From NCBI RefSeq assembly GCF_017743865.1, contig NZ_JAGHRJ010000002.1, positions 682,001-746,000 of the forward strand: 64,000 nucleotides of DNA. The letters are read 5' to 3'. The stretch comes from Labrenzia sp. R4_2 (GTDB taxonomy: Bacteria > Pseudomonadota > Alphaproteobacteria > Rhizobiales > Stappiaceae). The translations under genes were made by a program, and so were the position numbers. Below, one piece after another: positions 34,549-43,917 of this stretch. The notes under the pieces were generated by a model. The model saw nothing but the letters and a program-made list of their open reading frames with translations, was not told the origin of the DNA and searched no databases. The first letter of the stretch is position 1. The number at the start of each line of letters is the position of its first letter.

Positions 34549-35304
34549 TCAAGCGTCGACGTTGTTCAAAAACGCCAGGACCCCTTGCTTGTGAACCTTG
34601 TCTCCGACGGCCACCATGTGATCCCGTCCCGGGATCTCAAGCACGTCTGCATGCTGCATCAAGGCAGCCAATTTGTGCGGGGAACCGGCAATGTCATCGC
34701 GGGTGCCAACGGCCACCAGAACCGGCCGATCGATGCGGGCGATATCTTCTTCGCTGATTTTCTGGCGCGAGGAGCGCATGCACGCAGCAAGGGCCAAGCG
34801 GTCGGATTTGGTCTGCTCGGCGAACGCACGGAACGCCCGGCCCGTCCGGTCCGTGACATCCTGCAGGCGGTCGGCTTCAAGCGCAGCGGCAATTGGCTCC
34901 GGGTCTCCCACCCCTTCGATCATGCCGTAGCCAAGCCCGCTGAAAATGGCCCGTTTGACCCGCTGCGGATGATTAAGCGTCAAAAACGCACTGATCCGGG
35001 CACCCATCGAATAGCCCATGACATCGGTCTGCTCGATCCCAAGATGATCGAGCAGTTTCCGGGCGTCTTCCGCCATAATCGGAGCACCGTAGGCCTCCGG
35101 GTCGTGGAATTTTTGGCTGTCCCCATGGCCCCTGTTGTCGAGCGCGATCACGCGGCGGCCTTCCTTGATGAAAAGATCGACCCAGCCCGTGTTCTGCCAG
35201 TTGACCGCCTTGTTGGAGGCAAAGCCGTGGATCAACAGGATCGGATCCCCTTCGCCCTCGTCCAGATAGGCAATCTGAACACCATCCTGCTCAAAGACCG
35301 GCAT
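34549..35304 (-). CDS. Alpha/beta hydrolase
   Basis: The 251-residue protein has LLIHGFASNKAVNW, VIALDNRGHGDS, the nucleophile elbow GYSMGARIS and the late His in GRDHMVAVGDK; VAVGTRDDIAG supplies the acid. It is only distantly similar to the hydrolase encoded immediately downstream, so the pair is not a recent duplication. The start at 35304 is chosen because the family begins MPVFEQDGVQIAYLDEG; a longer frame adds 64 unrelated residues. The substrate is unknown. Confidence 0.87.
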   Translation of the reverse strand: MPVFEQDGVQIAYLDEGEGDPILLIHGFASNKAVNWQNTGWVDLFIKEGRRVIALDNRGHGDSQKFHDPEAYGAPIMAEDARKLLDHLGIEQTDVMGYSMGARISAFLTLNHPQRVKRAIFSGLGYGMIEGVGDPEPIAAALEADRLQDVTDRTGRAFRAFAEQTKSDRLALAACMRSSRQKISEEDIARIDRPVLVAVGTRDDIAGSPHKLAALMQHADVLEIPGRDHMVAVGDKVHKQGVLAFLNNVDA

Positions 35305-35513
35305 AAAACTTCCTCTTACGTAAACGTAAAACCCGAATTTCAACCACTGTACTGAGAATGATCTCAATTGGCAAAGCCGGATTTCCACGGGGGTGGCAGC
35401 CACAAGTTGGTTGGTGACCGCGGCAAGGTTGCCCCTGTTCAACCGGGCATCAAATCGGTATGGTCCGGCCAAAAGAGGTTGGCGCAACCGCCACAAGATT
35501 TGAGGAAGTGATC

Positions 35514-35759
35514 ATGGCAGATCAGGTCGTCCCGCATTTTCAGAACACCAGCGGCCACGATTCCATTGCAATCGGCGCAAAGGAATTCATGTGCATCGGC
35601 GCCCATCCGCCGTTCGATCACCCGCATGTCTTCCTCGATATGGGCAGTGAGAAAGAGGCCGTCTGCCCCTATTGCTCAACGCTTTACAAGTACGACGCCA
35701 CGCTGGCTCCGAACGAATCGTCTCCTTCCGACTGCACCTGGGTGCCGGAAGCTGCGTGA
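35514..35759 (+). CDS. Zinc-finger (zf-CHCC) protein
   Basis: The 81-residue protein has the zf-CHCC arrangement: FMCIGAHPPFDHPHVFLDMG followed by VCPYCSTLYKYD, supplying Cys, His and two Cys as zinc ligands. The mitochondrial relative is the NDUFS6 accessory subunit of complex I; the bacterial form's role is not settled. TGAGGAAG precedes the ATG. It is close to the FAD monooxygenase gene (25 bases) and divergent from the hydrolases. Confidence 0.85.
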   Translation: MADQVVPHFQNTSGHDSIAIGAKEFMCIGAHPPFDHPHVFLDMGSEKEAVCPYCSTLYKYDATLAPNESSPSDCTWVPEAA

Positions 35760-35784
35760 AACTGCCTGATAGACCAGAGCTGTC

Positions 35785-36999
35785 ATGAGCGAGACCGGCA
35801 CGCCCCCCTCCCCGATCGTCATCGCCGGAGCAGGCATCGGCGGCTTGACCGCCGCTTTGACCTTGCGACGGGCCGGTCATGAGATCGTGCTCATAGACAA
35901 GGCCAAGGCTCTGTCAGAAGTGGGTGCGGGCCTGCAGCTCTCCCCCAACGCCTGTTCGGTCCTCGACGGTTTTGGACTGCTTCAGGACCTCAAAGCACTT
36001 GGCCACCAGCCGGATAATCTTCGGGTCTGGTCCGGCAAGACCGGAGGTCAGATTTCCAAGGTCAGGCTTGGGTCTTATTTGCTCGAACGGCATGGCCAGC
36101 CCTTCATTGTGATCCACCGCGCGGATCTTCAGGGCACGCTTTTGAAGAAGGTTGAGGCGACCGACGGCATCAAATTGATGCTCGGCACCGCCCTCACCGA
36201 TGCCAAGACGGGCGATGCCGGCAACCTGGTGTGCACATATCAGGCAGGCGAAACCACCGGGACGCTCAACTGCAAGGCCCTCATCGGTGCGGATGGCGTC
36301 TGGTCAACAGTTCGGCGACTGATTCCGAACCACAAGAACGCGCGCTTCAGCGGTCAGGTCGCTTACAGGTCCACGCTGCCGATCGATAAAATCCCTGCCA
36401 AGTGGCGCAAGGATTCCGGGCTGTGGATGCACAGGGACAGCCATCTGGTCCACTACCCGATCCGCAGTGGTGAGCAGCTGAACATCGTCGCGCTGGCAAC
36501 AGAAGACTGGCAGGACGAAACGTGGTCAGCACCAGCCGGCAAGGACGAACTCCTGCACCGCTTCAAGGACTGGCCAACGGACATCCGCAATCTGCTGAAC
36601 GGGCCAGAGCGATGGTTGAAGTGGGCCTTGTGCACGGTCGACGCCAGTGGTCCCTGGACGCATGGCCAGATCGCCCTCCTCGGCGACGCCGCCCATGCAA
36701 TGCTTCCCTATATGGCCCAGGGCGCGGCTATGGCGATCGAAGATGCCGCCGAGCTTGCGAACCATTTCCCAGTTGAAACGGAAAACACAGCAGCGGCTCT
36801 GAGAGCCTATGAGCGGACCCGAAAACCGCGCGCGGAACGCATTCAGGAAACCGGCTTCAAAAACGCAAAGACGTTTCACATGTCCGGTCTTCCAGCCACA
36901 GCCCGCGACATGGTGATGAAGTTTTCAAAACCGGAGAGCCTTGCGGCCCGCTTTGACTATGTTTACGGCTGGAAACCCAACCAAGCATTGCCCTCCTGA
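35785..36999 (+). CDS. FAD-dependent aromatic monooxygenase (salicylate/3-hydroxybenzoate hydroxylase-like)
   Basis: The 404-residue class A flavin monooxygenase has a dinucleotide-binding AGAGIGGLTAALTLRRAG motif near residue 14. It also has the second FAD motif GADGVWSTVR and the GD motif LLGDAAHAMLPYMAQGAAMAIEDA. Related enzymes hydroxylate phenolic acids using NAD(P)H and oxygen. No ring-cleavage genes are adjacent, so the substrate is not fixed. Confidence 0.87.
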   Translation: MSETGTPPSPIVIAGAGIGGLTAALTLRRAGHEIVLIDKAKALSEVGAGLQLSPNACSVLDGFGLLQDLKALGHQPDNLRVWSGKTGGQISKVRLGSYLLERHGQPFIVIHRADLQGTLLKKVEATDGIKLMLGTALTDAKTGDAGNLVCTYQAGETTGTLNCKALIGADGVWSTVRRLIPNHKNARFSGQVAYRSTLPIDKIPAKWRKDSGLWMHRDSHLVHYPIRSGEQLNIVALATEDWQDETWSAPAGKDELLHRFKDWPTDIRNLLNGPERWLKWALCTVDASGPWTHGQIALLGDAAHAMLPYMAQGAAMAIEDAAELANHFPVETENTAAALRAYERTRKPRAERIQETGFKNAKTFHMSGLPATARDMVMKFSKPESLAARFDYVYGWKPNQALPS

Positions 37000-37109
37000 C
37001 CGCCTTCCGCCGTCTTAATCTTGGGGCGGCTCCAAGTTTCTGACGCAAAAGGTTGAGCCAGACCGCAAGCTGGGATAAAGCCAAGCATCCGGATCGAGGG
37101 AGCGCTGAC

Positions 37110-37853
37110 ATGACAGCTGATAAGGCCGATGACGTTGTAACCGCTGCATTTCTTGTCATCGGCGATGAAATCCTGTCCGGACGCACCAAAGACAAGAATA
37201 TCGGCTTTCTCGCTGACTATCTGACCGCTCTTGGCATTGACCTCAGCGAAGTTCGGATCGTGCCGGACGTTCAGGCCGAAATCGTCGGCGCTGTGAATGC
37301 CCTCCGGGCGAAATACACCTATGTCTTTACGTCAGGCGGTATCGGGCCGACCCATGATGACATCACCGCCGAGGCCGTCGCTGCTGCATTCGACGTGCCG
37401 CTGAATCTTGATCCCCGAGCCGTTGCGATCATGGAAAAGCACTATCCGCCGGGTCAGTTCACCCCTGCCCGCCAACGCATGGCGCGGATACCGGAAGGCG
37501 CGGATCTCATTGAAAACAAGGTGTCCAAGGCGCCGGGATTTCGGATTGGCAACGTCCATGTCATGGCCGGTGTTCCCGCGATTATGCAAGCCATGATGGA
37601 TGCGGTCGCGCCGACGCTGCAGACGGGCAAAAAGATGTTGTCTGAAACGGTTGCGGCAAATATGCCCGAGAGCCGGATTGCCGAACGCCTGGCCGCCATT
37701 CAGGACGCTCATCCTGAAACTCTGATTGGATCCTATCCGAAAGCAACGGACGGAAAATTCACCACACAGATCGTAATTCGATCCAGAGACGAAACCATTC
37801 TCGCAGCCGCCGCACAGGATGTAGCGCGCGCTGTTGACGATCTCTCTGGATGA
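37110..37853 (+). CDS. CinA-type molybdopterin-binding domain protein
   Basis: The 247-residue protein corresponds to the N-terminal CinA/MoaB-like domain: AAFLVIGDEILSGRTKDKN and FTSGGIGPTHDDITAEAVAAAF. The C-terminal nicotinamide-nucleotide amidase part of full CinA is absent, as in many alphaproteobacteria. The start at 37110 follows GAGGGAG. Its role here is uncertain; the MoaB fold alone does not prove molybdopterin handling. It precedes gpt by 15 bases. Confidence 0.88.
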   Translation: MTADKADDVVTAAFLVIGDEILSGRTKDKNIGFLADYLTALGIDLSEVRIVPDVQAEIVGAVNALRAKYTYVFTSGGIGPTHDDITAEAVAAAFDVPLNLDPRAVAIMEKHYPPGQFTPARQRMARIPEGADLIENKVSKAPGFRIGNVHVMAGVPAIMQAMMDAVAPTLQTGKKMLSETVAANMPESRIAERLAAIQDAHPETLIGSYPKATDGKFTTQIVIRSRDETILAAAAQDVARAVDDLSG

Positions 37854-37868
37854 CTTGAAGGAAAAGAC

Positions 37869-38378
37869 ATGGAAAACCCTGCACAAGACAAAGCCTTCCC
37901 AGTCTCATGGGACATGTTTCACCGCGACTCCCGCGCGCTCGCCTGGCGGCTCTCAAGCGAAGGTGAGTGGAAAGCCATCGTCTGCATCACCCGCGGCGGT
38001 CTGGTTCCGGCCGGTATCGTAGCGCGCGAACTTGGCATCCGCACCATCGAGACCGTTTGCATCGCCTCCTATCACGACTATGACAGCCAGGGCCGACTGG
38101 AAGTTATCAAACCGGTCGATCCGAAAGTGATCGATCTGGAAGACGGCGAAGGCAGCGGCGTCCTTGTAATCGATGATCTTGTCGACACGGGCAAGACCAT
38201 GAAAGTGGTCCGGGAGATGCTGCCCAAAGCACATTTTGCAACTGTCTACGCCAAGCCGGTTGGCGTTCCGATGGTCGACACCTTCATCACAGAAGTCTCC
38301 CAGGATACCTGGATCTATTTCCCGTGGGATATGGGCTGGCAGTTCCAGCCGCCGCTTTCCAAAGACACGGCAGGCTGA
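37869..38378 (+). CDS. gpt: Xanthine phosphoribosyltransferase
   Basis: The 169-residue purine salvage enzyme has [16 protein letters not shown] and the PRPP-binding loop [14 protein letters not shown], with the Gpt-type end [12 protein letters not shown]. It converts xanthine (and guanine) plus PRPP to the nucleotide. It is co-directional with the CinA-type gene and followed by a terminator. Confidence 0.94.
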   Translation: MENPAQDKAFPVSWDMFHRDSRALAWRLSSEGEWKAIVCITRGGLVPAGIVARELGIRTIETVCIASYHDYDSQGRLEVIKPVDPKVIDLEDGEGSGVLVIDDLVDTGKTMKVVREMLPKAHFATVYAKPVGVPMVDTFITEVSQDTWIYFPWDMGWQFQPPLSKDTAG

Positions 38379-38428
38379 TTTTAGGCCGTCCGCATCACAA
38401 TTCGCGGATTATCCTGAGATCCATTCGA

Positions 38429-38459
38429 CGGCTGGTTGACCAAGAGGTTCAACCGGCCG
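38429..38459 (+). terminator. Rho-independent terminator after gpt
   Basis: CGGCTGGTTGA and TCAACCGGCCG pair with one mismatch around a 9-base loop, and TTTATGTTTTT follows. It lies 50 bases past the gpt stop and before the L,D-transpeptidase gene. Confidence 0.7.
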
Positions 38460-38514
38460 TTTATGTTTTTGGAAGCCTCACGATGATTCTCGCAAAGGCG
38501 ATACGGGATCCGGC

Positions 38515-39174
38515 ATGTTGGACAGGCGCACATTCTTGATTTCGGCAACAGCTGCGATCGCAACCGGCTGTTCGGGAAACACGACAGCAAAACTGCCGCC
38601 CAAGCCGAGCCTGACCAAGCCGGTCTCTACAGATTATGTGCAGATGTATGCGGCCAGACCGCAGGAGCGTTTTCCTGTTCCAGCCGTCGACATTTCCAAG
38701 ATCGATCCGAAATTTTACAGGCAGGTCGTCGACTACAATTCATCCGCACAACCAGGTTCCATCGTTGTGGAAACCCATGAACGCTTTTTGTACCTGGCAA
38801 TGGGGGATGGCAAGGCAATGCGTTATGGCGTCGGCATCGGGCGTGACGGCTTCGCCTGGGGCGGGCGCGCGCGGATTGCCCGGAAAAAAGCCTGGCCAAC
38901 CTGGACCCCGCCAGCCGACATGATCAAACGCCAGCCGAAACTTGCCAAATACAAGAACGGGATGGACCCGGGGTTGGACAATCCTCTTGGCGCGCGGGCG
39001 CTTTACATCTTTGAAGGCAACAAGGATACGCTCTACCGGATCCACGGCACATCGGAGACCTGGTCAATCGGCAAAGCCGCCTCATCTGGCTGCGTCCGTA
39101 TGCTACAGCAGGACGTGATTGACCTTTACAATCGCGTGCCGGAGGGAACTCCAATCACGGTCTATCAGGTTTAA
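38515..39174 (+). CDS. L,D-transpeptidase (YkuD domain) lipoprotein candidate
   Basis: The 219-residue protein begins with an RRTFLIS twin-arginine-like motif and has a possible lipobox at ATGC (Cys19). The YkuD catalytic motif is IHGTSETWSIGKAASSGCVRM, where Cys (SGC) and His are the catalytic residues, near residue 185. Such enzymes form 3-3 peptidoglycan cross-links or attach proteins to peptidoglycan. The combination of RR and lipobox is unusual and may direct folded export with lipid anchoring (inference). Confidence 0.88.
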   Translation: MLDRRTFLISATAAIATGCSGNTTAKLPPKPSLTKPVSTDYVQMYAARPQERFPVPAVDISKIDPKFYRQVVDYNSSAQPGSIVVETHERFLYLAMGDGKAMRYGVGIGRDGFAWGGRARIARKKAWPTWTPPADMIKRQPKLAKYKNGMDPGLDNPLGARALYIFEGNKDTLYRIHGTSETWSIGKAASSGCVRMLQQDVIDLYNRVPEGTPITVYQV

Positions 39175-39196
39175 AGGGCCAGAGGGAGCGTCTGGG

Positions 39197-39901
39197 TCAA
39201 TTGTTGATCGCGACATCTCTTACGGCATCTATCCCGTCGAGGCGGACATCGCAGCCGATGGCATAGGCTTCAACACCCGCGGCCTTGGCCGTCTTGAAAG
39301 CCTCGGCGTAGTTCGGATCAATGTCAGAGGCGAGTGAAAGCCTGTTGCAGTCTGGGCGCTGAACCAGAAACACCATCGCCGCCCGGTGACCTTCCGCAAC
39401 CATATCTCCAAGCTCGACCAGATGCTTCGCGCCGCGGGCTGTGACGCTATCTGGAAACTCCGCAAGACCGGATTCGCGCATCAGGTGCACGTTCTTCACT
39501 TCAACGTAAATCTTGGAGCCATCCGCCTGCTCCAGAAGAATGTCGATCCTGGAGTTCTTGCCGTATTTCACTTCCCGGCGCAGGGTTTCAAAACCCGCCA
39601 CCCCCTGAATGCGGCCCGCCACCAGGGCTTCTTCCACCAACTTGTTCGGATGGGCGGTGTTGATGCCGACCAACGCGCCGTCGGCTTCAATCACTTCCCA
39701 AGAATATTTCAGTTTCCGCTTCGGATTGTCGGACGGCGACAACCAGACCCGGGACCCAGGTTCCTTCAGGCCCAACATCGACCCCGGATTGGCACAGTGG
39801 GCCGTAACTTCTTCGCCGGTTTCATCCAGAACAACATCCGCCAGAAACCGCTTATAGCGCTTGACGAGGCGGCCGCTGACAAGGGGGACAGTAAACTGCA
39901 T
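39197..39901 (-). CDS. sfsA: Sugar fermentation stimulation protein homologue SfsA
   Basis: The 234-residue protein matches SfsA, a putative DNA-binding/nuclease-fold protein: LVKRYKRFLADVVLD, CANPGSMLGL, GKNSRIDILLEQADGSKIYVEVKNVHL (PD-(D/E)xK-like Asp/Glu/Lys) and FLVQRPDCN. The start at 39901 is the second of two possible starts. Its cellular role is not fixed. It is downstream of trkH on the same strand. Confidence 0.93.
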   Translation of the reverse strand: MQFTVPLVSGRLVKRYKRFLADVVLDETGEEVTAHCANPGSMLGLKEPGSRVWLSPSDNPKRKLKYSWEVIEADGALVGINTAHPNKLVEEALVAGRIQGVAGFETLRREVKYGKNSRIDILLEQADGSKIYVEVKNVHLMRESGLAEFPDSVTARGAKHLVELGDMVAEGHRAAMVFLVQRPDCNRLSLASDIDPNYAEAFKTAKAAGVEAYAIGCDVRLDGIDAVRDVAINN

Positions 39902-39941
39902 GAACAACTTCCCGAAGTGATACGCAGACGATCAGAGAGGG

Positions 39942-41438
39942 TTATTTCGACCAGAAATCCGGGTCGAGCAGAACCAAAACCGTGAACAGCTCCAAACGGC
40001 CAACAAGCATGGCAAAGGACAGGAGCCACTTGGCCCCGTCCGGCAATGGCGCGAAATGCCCCGCCGGCCCGATCATCGGTCCGAGCCCTGGACCAACGTT
40101 GCCTACAGACGTCGCAGCCGCCGAAATCGCCGTCACCAGGTCAAGATCGAAGAACGACAAGGCCACGGTGATGACACCGACCGACCCCAAGTAGACAACC
40201 AAAAACGCCAAAACCGAGAAGGACAATTCCGGGGTCAGCCGCGTGCCTGCATATTCTTCCGACATGATCCGGTGTGGCCGAACCATCCGGCGCAAGTGGG
40301 CGCGAACCGTACCGAAAAACACCAGAAACCGGAAAATCTTGATACCGCCGGTCGTCGACCCGGTACATCCGCCAACAAACATCAGCAGGAAGCAGGTCCC
40401 GACAACCGGAGCACCCCATTGTTCGAAATCGCCCAGTGCGTAGCCGGTTCCTGTCACAATGGAGACCACCGTGAAAGTTGCCTTGACCAAGGCCTCGTCG
40501 AAATCAAAATCCATCTTGACGCCCAAGTGAACCGTGAGGGCCAGGGAAACGATCGCGAGAAACCCGAGCAGCACGCGGACCTGCGGGTCCCGCCACAAAA
40601 GAAGCGGTTGCCCGCGGAGCGCCTGAATGATCAGCACGAACGGCATCGCGCCGATGATCATGAAGACAATGGCGACCCAGGCAGACGAATGGTTCTGGAA
40701 ATACCCGAACGACAGGTCATGGGTCGAGTACCCGCCCGTCGCGATCGTTGTCAAAGCATGGTTGAACGCATCGAAGAGCCCCATGCCCGTTGCCAAATAA
40801 GCGGCGATACACAGGACGGTTAGGAACAGGTAGGCCAGCCCCAACAGCCGGATCAGTTCAACAGAGCGGCTGACGATCTTTTCTGACCGGTCGGAGCTCT
40901 CGCTTTGAAAGAGCTGCATCCCACCGATACGCAGGAACGGCAGCAAGACGATCGCCATAACGATAATGCCGACACCGCCCATCCATTGCATGATAGACCG
41001 CCAGACGAGCAATCCCGGAGGCAAACCGTCCAGGCCGGTCAATACAGTGGAGCCGGTCGTGGTAAATCCTGAGACCGCTTCAAACACGGCGTCTGCGTAG
41101 CCGATTCCAAGCCAAAGAAAAGGCAAGGCTCCAAAGGCCGGTAGTGTTGCCCAGGCAAGCGTCGTCAAAATGAAGGTCTGCCGTGTGTCGAGACCCTCCT
41201 TAAGCGATCCCCCCATGGACAGCGACAACAGCATGCCAAACATGCCGGTTAGCAAGGCAGAAAAGACGAACGCCTGCCAATCTGCATTCTTCTGCGCGAC
41301 GTCGATGATCGCCGGGACGAGCATGGCGGTCGCAAGACCGACATACAAAAACCCAAGAACGTTCAAAACTGGTCTGAGTGAAATCAAGCGGAACGCACCC
41401 CAAAGCCCATATTGCGCGCGCTCCGCAGAGACACACAA
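39942..41438 (-). CDS. trkH: TrkH-family potassium uptake protein
   Basis: The 498-residue polytopic protein has four pore-loop (selectivity-filter) segments characteristic of TrkH: AVSGFTTTGSTVLTGL, TIATGGYSTHD, SIVTGTGYALGDFEQWG, and GNVGPGLGPMIG near the end. It is the transmembrane channel subunit for K+ import and needs TrkA, which is not encoded here. The start is uncertain: the first in-frame start is TTG at 41438, and TrkH similarity begins near ISLRPVLNVLGF about 18 residues later. The sfsA gene is 40 bases downstream. Confidence 0.9.
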   Translation of the reverse strand: MCVSAERAQYGLWGAFRLISLRPVLNVLGFLYVGLATAMLVPAIIDVAQKNADWQAFVFSALLTGMFGMLLSLSMGGSLKEGLDTRQTFILTTLAWATLPAFGALPFLWLGIGYADAVFEAVSGFTTTGSTVLTGLDGLPPGLLVWRSIMQWMGGVGIIVMAIVLLPFLRIGGMQLFQSESSDRSEKIVSRSVELIRLLGLAYLFLTVLCIAAYLATGMGLFDAFNHALTTIATGGYSTHDLSFGYFQNHSSAWVAIVFMIIGAMPFVLIIQALRGQPLLLWRDPQVRVLLGFLAIVSLALTVHLGVKMDFDFDEALVKATFTVVSIVTGTGYALGDFEQWGAPVVGTCFLLMFVGGCTGSTTGGIKIFRFLVFFGTVRAHLRRMVRPHRIMSEEYAGTRLTPELSFSVLAFLVVYLGSVGVITVALSFFDLDLVTAISAAATSVGNVGPGLGPMIGPAGHFAPLPDGAKWLLSFAMLVGRLELFTVLVLLDPDFWSK

Positions 41439-41570
41439 CTCAACGTCCTACCGTTTTTCCGGACGATTTCCAATGCTTTGCAGCCCACTTCCCCCGGATG
41501 TTCTCTCCAACGCCGTGATCAGATTACGTAATTCACTAGGGTTCTCTGATACCTACGCTGCTTAGTTTAA

Positions 41571-41583
41571 AATTGGACCAATT
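41571..41583. repeat. Short palindrome upstream of the GGDEF/EAL gene
   Basis: AATTGG-A-CCAATT is a perfect 6-1-6 palindrome in the 196-base gap between the divergent trkH and GGDEF/EAL genes, 52 bases before the latter's GTG. It could be an operator; no regulator is adjacent. Confidence 0.35.
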
Positions 41584-41634
41584 GATTCAGATTTCTGTAG
41601 CGTTTGAAGTTTACCCTTACGTGCTGTCTGTGTC

Positions 41635-43860
41635 GTGAGCTCGCACTGCGCGAATTTGACAAGGATAACCGCCATTACACGTTTTGGAATTCACTCGTTG
41701 GTGGTCCGGATCAGTCTGATACTTGGGGTCGCTGTTTTGCTTAGCATCGGCCTTGTTTCCGGTATCAGTTATTTTGAAATAGCAAGGACGACCAAAGAAA
41801 ATTCGACCATTCGCATTGACCGCGCGGCCAAAACCGCAGCGGCAGTGATACGTTACGGCACAGACCGCGCAATCGACCCCACAAGCGACCAAAACGGCAA
41901 ACCGCAAGTCCTGACCTTGACCGCACTCTACAACGGTCCGGCAGACCTGCGTCCAAATGCATTGTTTGATGAACTTGTTCTGGCCATTGGCAAGAGCAAC
42001 CAGGGTGCGGCCAATATCTTCAGCTACTCAGAAAAGACTGGTTTGTTCGACCGGATTGCAACGACTTTCCGCAAGCCGGACGGCAGCATGCCACCACCGT
42101 TTGCCATCAAACCCGGCCACCCTGCGTACTCAAACCTCGTAAACGGCGTTCCATTCATTGGGAACGTCCCTGTTCAAGGACGTCTCCGCCTTGCCTATTT
42201 GATGCCGATCGTCGATGTCGATCGTGCCCTGAAGGGAGCAGCAGCAGTTGATGTTGGCTGGGCCGATGATCTGACGGTGGCGCAAAACCGGCTCAGCGCG
42301 CGCCTCTTTACAGCGGCTGCCGTGGTTCTCTTTGCCGTCATGCTCGTGGGCGGGATCTTGTTGCGCCACCAAATGATGCCTTTGCGCCGGCTAGCAGCGG
42401 CCGCACACAGACTTGCCTCGGGTGAACCCCAGGCTTCATTTCCTTGCGCAGACCGTCCCGATGAGATCGGCGACCTCGCCCACGGTTTAGCGAGGGTGAC
42501 CGAACTGCAAGAGCGGCTCCATAAGCTGGCCTATGTCGATCCGGTCACGACGGGCGGCAACCGCACGAAATACTTTGCAGATCTTGCCGACGCCCTGGAA
42601 CGCGCAGCTGTTGATGACAAAAAGACGGCCCTCATTCAGCTGGACTTTATTGGCTTTGCCAAAATCAACGATACATTCGGCCAAAAGGCGGGCAACCGTG
42701 TCCTGATGCAAACCTACACCCGCCTCCGGCGCTTGTTAGGGGAAAGCGCAAAAGTCTCCAGAATTTCGGCCGATGACTTTTGTATTCTGCTTCCGCTCGA
42801 TGAAAGCGGCGAGCTTTCTGCTGACTATGCAGCCGATATCATTGACGTCCTGTCTGTTCCCTTCCAGCTGGACGAAGGTGAAATCAGGGTCGATCCGCTC
42901 ATCGGCATCGCATTATTGCCTCAGGATGCCCACGATGCGGAAACCGCCCACCGGGTGGCCGGGATTGCTTTAAGGGCGGCCAAAGATGCAGCTCACCAGC
43001 AGCATATGTTCTTCTCCGCGCCGCTCAATGACCGGGTTCAAAGCGAAATGCTTCTGGAAACCCGCCTCAGAACGGCGCTCGCTACAGGACAATTGGAACT
43101 CCACTATCAGCCCCAAGTGAACCCTGCCAATGGCGACCTGATCGGTTTGGAAGCCCTCATTCGCTGGCCAGACGGACAAGGCAACTGGATACCGCCTTGC
43201 GACTTTATCTCACTTGCAGAAAAGACCGGCTTGATCATCGATCTTGGTCATTACGTGCTCGACGAAGCGTGCCGGCAGGCGGCACATTGGCTCGCCGCCG
43301 GATTCGAGTTCGGGCATGTCTCGGTCAATGTGTCTCCGATAGAGTTTCAGCAACCGAACTTTGCGAGCAATGTCCGGAAGGTCCTGGAACGCTATCAACT
43401 TCCGTCCCACACCTTATGTCTTGAAGTCACCGAGAACGTATTTGTCGATACCAGCGAACGGCTTGTTCTTGATCTACTGTTTGAACTTCAATCAATGGGG
43501 GTCTTGCTGTCGCTGGATGATTTCGGGTCCGGATATTCGTCCCTGAGCTACCTGCACAAGCTGCCTTTCCAGGAACTCAAGATTGATCGCGCCTTTCTTC
43601 AAGATGCTGACCTCTATCCGCAGAAGAAACAGCTCTATCAAGCCATCGTCGGGTTGGGCAAAAGTCTTGGCCTCCGGGTCGTTGCTGAAGGTGCGGAGAC
43701 TGAAGGCGAGTACTTGCTAACAGTGGGTTTGGAATGTGACAGCCTGCAGGGCTATTTCTGCGCCCGTCCGCTGCCGGCGAAAGACATTCCGGACTGCTGC
43801 CTCTCCATCGGTGAAGCACTGAATTCCGACCGGCTGCAATCAATTCGCAAACGCGCTTGA
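41635..43860 (+). CDS. GGDEF-EAL protein with degenerate GGDEF and intact EAL (c-di-GMP phosphodiesterase candidate)
   Basis: The 741-residue protein has an N-terminal transmembrane segment (LVVRISLILGVAVLLSIG), a periplasmic sensor region to about residue 220, a second transmembrane segment (LFTAAAVVLFAVMLVGGILL) and a HAMP-like linker. The GGDEF domain follows; its signature is SADDF in RISADDFCILLP, so cyclase activity is unlikely. The EAL domain keeps EALIRW, NVSPIEFQ, the DDFGSGYSSLSYL loop, LKIDR and VAEGAET, so it looks like an active phosphodiesterase. The start is GTG 41635; downstream starts are possible. Confidence 0.87.
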   Translation: MSSHCANLTRITAITRFGIHSLVVRISLILGVAVLLSIGLVSGISYFEIARTTKENSTIRIDRAAKTAAAVIRYGTDRAIDPTSDQNGKPQVLTLTALYNGPADLRPNALFDELVLAIGKSNQGAANIFSYSEKTGLFDRIATTFRKPDGSMPPPFAIKPGHPAYSNLVNGVPFIGNVPVQGRLRLAYLMPIVDVDRALKGAAAVDVGWADDLTVAQNRLSARLFTAAAVVLFAVMLVGGILLRHQMMPLRRLAAAAHRLASGEPQASFPCADRPDEIGDLAHGLARVTELQERLHKLAYVDPVTTGGNRTKYFADLADALERAAVDDKKTALIQLDFIGFAKINDTFGQKAGNRVLMQTYTRLRRLLGESAKVSRISADDFCILLPLDESGELSADYAADIIDVLSVPFQLDEGEIRVDPLIGIALLPQDAHDAETAHRVAGIALRAAKDAAHQQHMFFSAPLNDRVQSEMLLETRLRTALATGQLELHYQPQVNPANGDLIGLEALIRWPDGQGNWIPPCDFISLAEKTGLIIDLGHYVLDEACRQAAHWLAAGFEFGHVSVNVSPIEFQQPNFASNVRKVLERYQLPSHTLCLEVTENVFVDTSERLVLDLLFELQSMGVLLSLDDFGSGYSSLSYLHKLPFQELKIDRAFLQDADLYPQKKQLYQAIVGLGKSLGLRVVAEGAETEGEYLLTVGLECDSLQGYFCARPLPAKDIPDCCLSIGEALNSDRLQSIRKRA

Positions 43861-43917
43861 AACCCGCGATGCAAACGCATTGGCGCTACCTGCCCCAGGC
43901 TCCAATTCATGACGACA

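Noticed and set aside
34549..35496. Longer start for the second alpha/beta hydrolase at 35496
   Set aside because: The extra 64 residues cross the promoter region shared with the zinc-finger gene and are not conserved-looking.
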